Shown here in pieces: positions 62,934 through 64,000 of a stretch of DNA of 64,000 nt. Positions within the stretch are counted from its first letter, which is position 1; the number at the start of each line of letters is the position of its first letter. The notes beneath the pieces are model-generated. The model did no database searches. It was given only the letters and a program-made list of their open reading frames with translations, and was not told where the DNA came from. Source of the stretch: Sphingobacterium tabacisoli (GTDB taxonomy: Bacteria > Bacteroidota > Bacteroidia > Sphingobacteriales > Sphingobacteriaceae); the NCBI RefSeq assembly GCF_017908035.1, contig NZ_JAEQMU010000001.1:2170001-2234000 (forward strand), given 5' to 3'. Position numbers and translations under genes: made by a program.

Positions 62934-62950
62934 ACAAAAATTAAAACTAC

Positions 62951-62986
62951 AAAAAAGGAGATCATCAGAAGATGATCGCCTTTTTT
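62951..62986. terminator. Bidirectional terminator between the CCG gene and tRNA-Leu
   Basis: AAAAAAGGAGATCATC pairs with GATGATCGCCTTTTTT (one mismatch) around AGAA. It has a T-tract on both strands, so it can end the iron-sulfur operon and the converging tRNA gene. Confidence 0.85.
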
Positions 62987-62987
62987 G

Positions 62988-63071
62988 TACCCAGAAGCAG
63001 ATTCGAACTGCCACGCCCTTGCAAGCGCCACCCCCTCAAGATGGTGCGTCTACCAATTTCGCCACCTGGGT
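62988..63071 (-). tRNA. tRNA-Leu (anticodon GAG)
   Basis: An 84-nt class II tRNA on the minus strand. ACCCAGG pairs with TCTGGGT at the acceptor stem, the discriminator is A, the anticodon stem CCATC/GGTGG encloses TTGAGGG (anticodon GAG), and the T-loop is TTCGAAT. CCA is not encoded. The 3' end lies 2 bp from the terminator hairpin. Confidence 0.94.
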
Positions 63072-63081
63072 ATTACTCTGA

Positions 63082-63112
63082 CAAAAATATAGCTTTTTTT
63101 TAAAGTCACAAG
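63082..63112 (-). promoter_or_regulatory. Candidate promoter of tRNA-Leu(GAG)
   Basis: On the minus strand CTTG (63109-63112), a 19-bp spacer and TATTTTTG (63082-63089) match the consensus except for one base in the -33 box. The tRNA 5' end follows at 63071. Confidence 0.6.
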
Positions 63113-64000
63113 CTAAATCTGCGTATTATTTTTAAAATTCTTATCAATAAGAGTTTGAATAATTCCATCGACTAAGCCAACTCGCGGAGCCACAATGTTT
63201 TTCAGATGTCCGACCTTCATAATAGTTAGAAAAATTTCTGAAGCGGGAATAATAACATCCGCCCGATCCGAACGCAAGCCCAGTTCATGGATACGATCTT
63301 TTAATGAAAAAGAATTCAAATGATCGAATATTGCCTTCAGCTTAGCATAGGTCATCGGCTTATCCCCTTTCTCATTTGCGATACGCGACAGTTTATTGAT
63401 GTTTCCTCCAGTGCCTATACCATAGATATTTTTATAACCTCTCGTCTTTTCCTTAACCCAACGGCGCATTTTATCCCATGTCTCCGGTTGATCCTGATTA
63501 TCCAATATACGGATCGTCCCCAAGTTGAAAGACTGAGAGTCAACAAGCTCACCATTCGCAAACAGCGTTATCTCTGTACTACCTCCTCCTACATCTATGT
63601 ATAGATACACCTTAGTCTTATCGATCGTATTACTCAAATAAGAATTGTAGATAATTTTAGCTTCTACTCCTCCATCCACAATCTGTATATCAATCCCCTC
63701 CTCCTTGCAAGCTTCAACAACCGCCATTCCATTATCCGAATCCCGCATAGCTGATGTTGCACAAGCCATATAATCCGTGACTTTATAGACATCCATTAGG
63801 TTTCTAAAGGCCCGCATGGTCTTGACCATATCCTGAAATTTACCTATAGATATATGCTTATCAATAAAAGCATCATCTCCCAAACGCAACGGAACACGAA
63901 GCAATGTATTCTTCGTATACACCACTTCCTCTTTCTTTTCTAAAATATCAGCAATCAACAATCGGACTGCATTTGACCCTATATCTATAGCTGCGTATCT
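63113..64000 (-). CDS. Ppx/GppA exopolyphosphatase (partial, 5' end beyond the window)
   Basis: Hydrolyses polyphosphate or pppGpp ends. The frame is open to the last base, giving 295 visible residues; the first ones, AAIDIGSNAVRLLI, are the ASKHA phosphate-1 motif, so only a few residues are missing. Further blocks are YMACATSAMRDSDNG and YLYIDVGGGSTEITLFANGE. It is the short, two-domain form of about 300 residues common in Bacteroidota. The stop lies just upstream of the tRNA-Leu promoter. Confidence 0.9.
   Translation of the reverse strand, partial: RYAAIDIGSNAVRLLIADILEKKEEVVYTKNTLLRVPLRLGDDAFIDKHISIGKFQDMVKTMRAFRNLMDVYKVTDYMACATSAMRDSDNGMAVVEACKEEGIDIQIVDGGVEAKIIYNSYLSNTIDKTKVYLYIDVGGGSTEITLFANGELVDSQSFNLGTIRILDNQDQPETWDKMRRWVKEKTRGYKNIYGIGTGGNINKLSRIANEKGDKPMTYAKLKAIFDHLNSFSLKDRIHELGLRSDRADVIIPASEIFLTIMKVGHLKNIVAPRVGLVDGIIQTLIDKNFKNNTQI

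Noticed and set aside
1..64000. CRISPR array, restriction-modification, toxin-antitoxin or phage genes
   Set aside because: No regularly spaced repeats and no recognisable proteins of these kinds were found on either strand.

Overview
The window is chromosomal DNA from a member of the Bacteroidota, most likely Sphingobacteriaceae (Sphingobacterium/Pedobacter-like). The sequence signs are: a MurF of the type fused to alanine racemase, a menG-porT pair, the nadK-porG-uppS-bamA-ompH-ompH cluster, two type IX secretion genes, three SusC/SusD pairs, a glycine-lipid acyltransferase pair, promoters of the TTTG-N19-21-TANNTTTG type, and start codons preceded by A-rich DNA instead of Shine-Dalgarno sequences. 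No taxon-specific marker such as 16S rRNA is present.

Region 1 (1-23807) is housekeeping: murF (partial), recX, tRNA-Gly and tRNA-Leu, a YceI lipoprotein, murA, a DUF4290 protein, a UvrD/PcrA helicase, a VanX-like dipeptidase, dnaB, menG, porT, an SDR oxidoreductase, a YqeY protein, a glsB-glsA-like pair, a CBS protein, nadK, porG, uppS, bamA, two ompH/skp genes and a GMC oxidoreductase. Genes left of about 9.4 kb run mostly leftward and genes right of about 9.8 kb mostly rightward. The gap between dnaB and menG holds three DnaA-box-like 9-mers and is a candidate replication origin.

Region 2 (23856-60510) is one uninterrupted minus-strand block of three polysaccharide utilisation loci (PULs). 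PUL A (34270 to 23856) and PUL B (47511 to 34708) each start with an ECF sigma factor and a FecR anti-sigma factor, followed by a SusC with an N-terminal STN signalling domain, a SusD, a surface lipoprotein and putative glycoside hydrolases. PUL C (60510 to 47612) has a SusC without STN, a SusD, a NagB-like protein, a LacI-type regulator, three Gfo/Idh/MocA-like proteins, a sugar MFS transporter and an alpha/beta hydrolase, and no recognisable glycoside hydrolase. A 14-bp pseudo-palindrome with the centre GTAC-GTA occurs upstream of the PUL C susC, upstream of its Gfo/Idh operon, and upstream of the distant GMC oxidoreductase gene; it is the best candidate operator for the LacI protein. In PULs A and B the gap between fecR and susC carries, on the opposite strand, a TANNTTTG element over the susC start followed by an intrinsic terminator. 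This is the layout of a short antisense RNA against the susC leader.

Region 3 (60756-64000) returns to core genes: a heterodisulfide-reductase-like pair of iron-sulfur proteins, tRNA-Leu(GAG), and the 3' part of a Ppx/GppA exopolyphosphatase that runs off the window. No CRISPR array, integrase, complete insertion sequence or rRNA gene was found.
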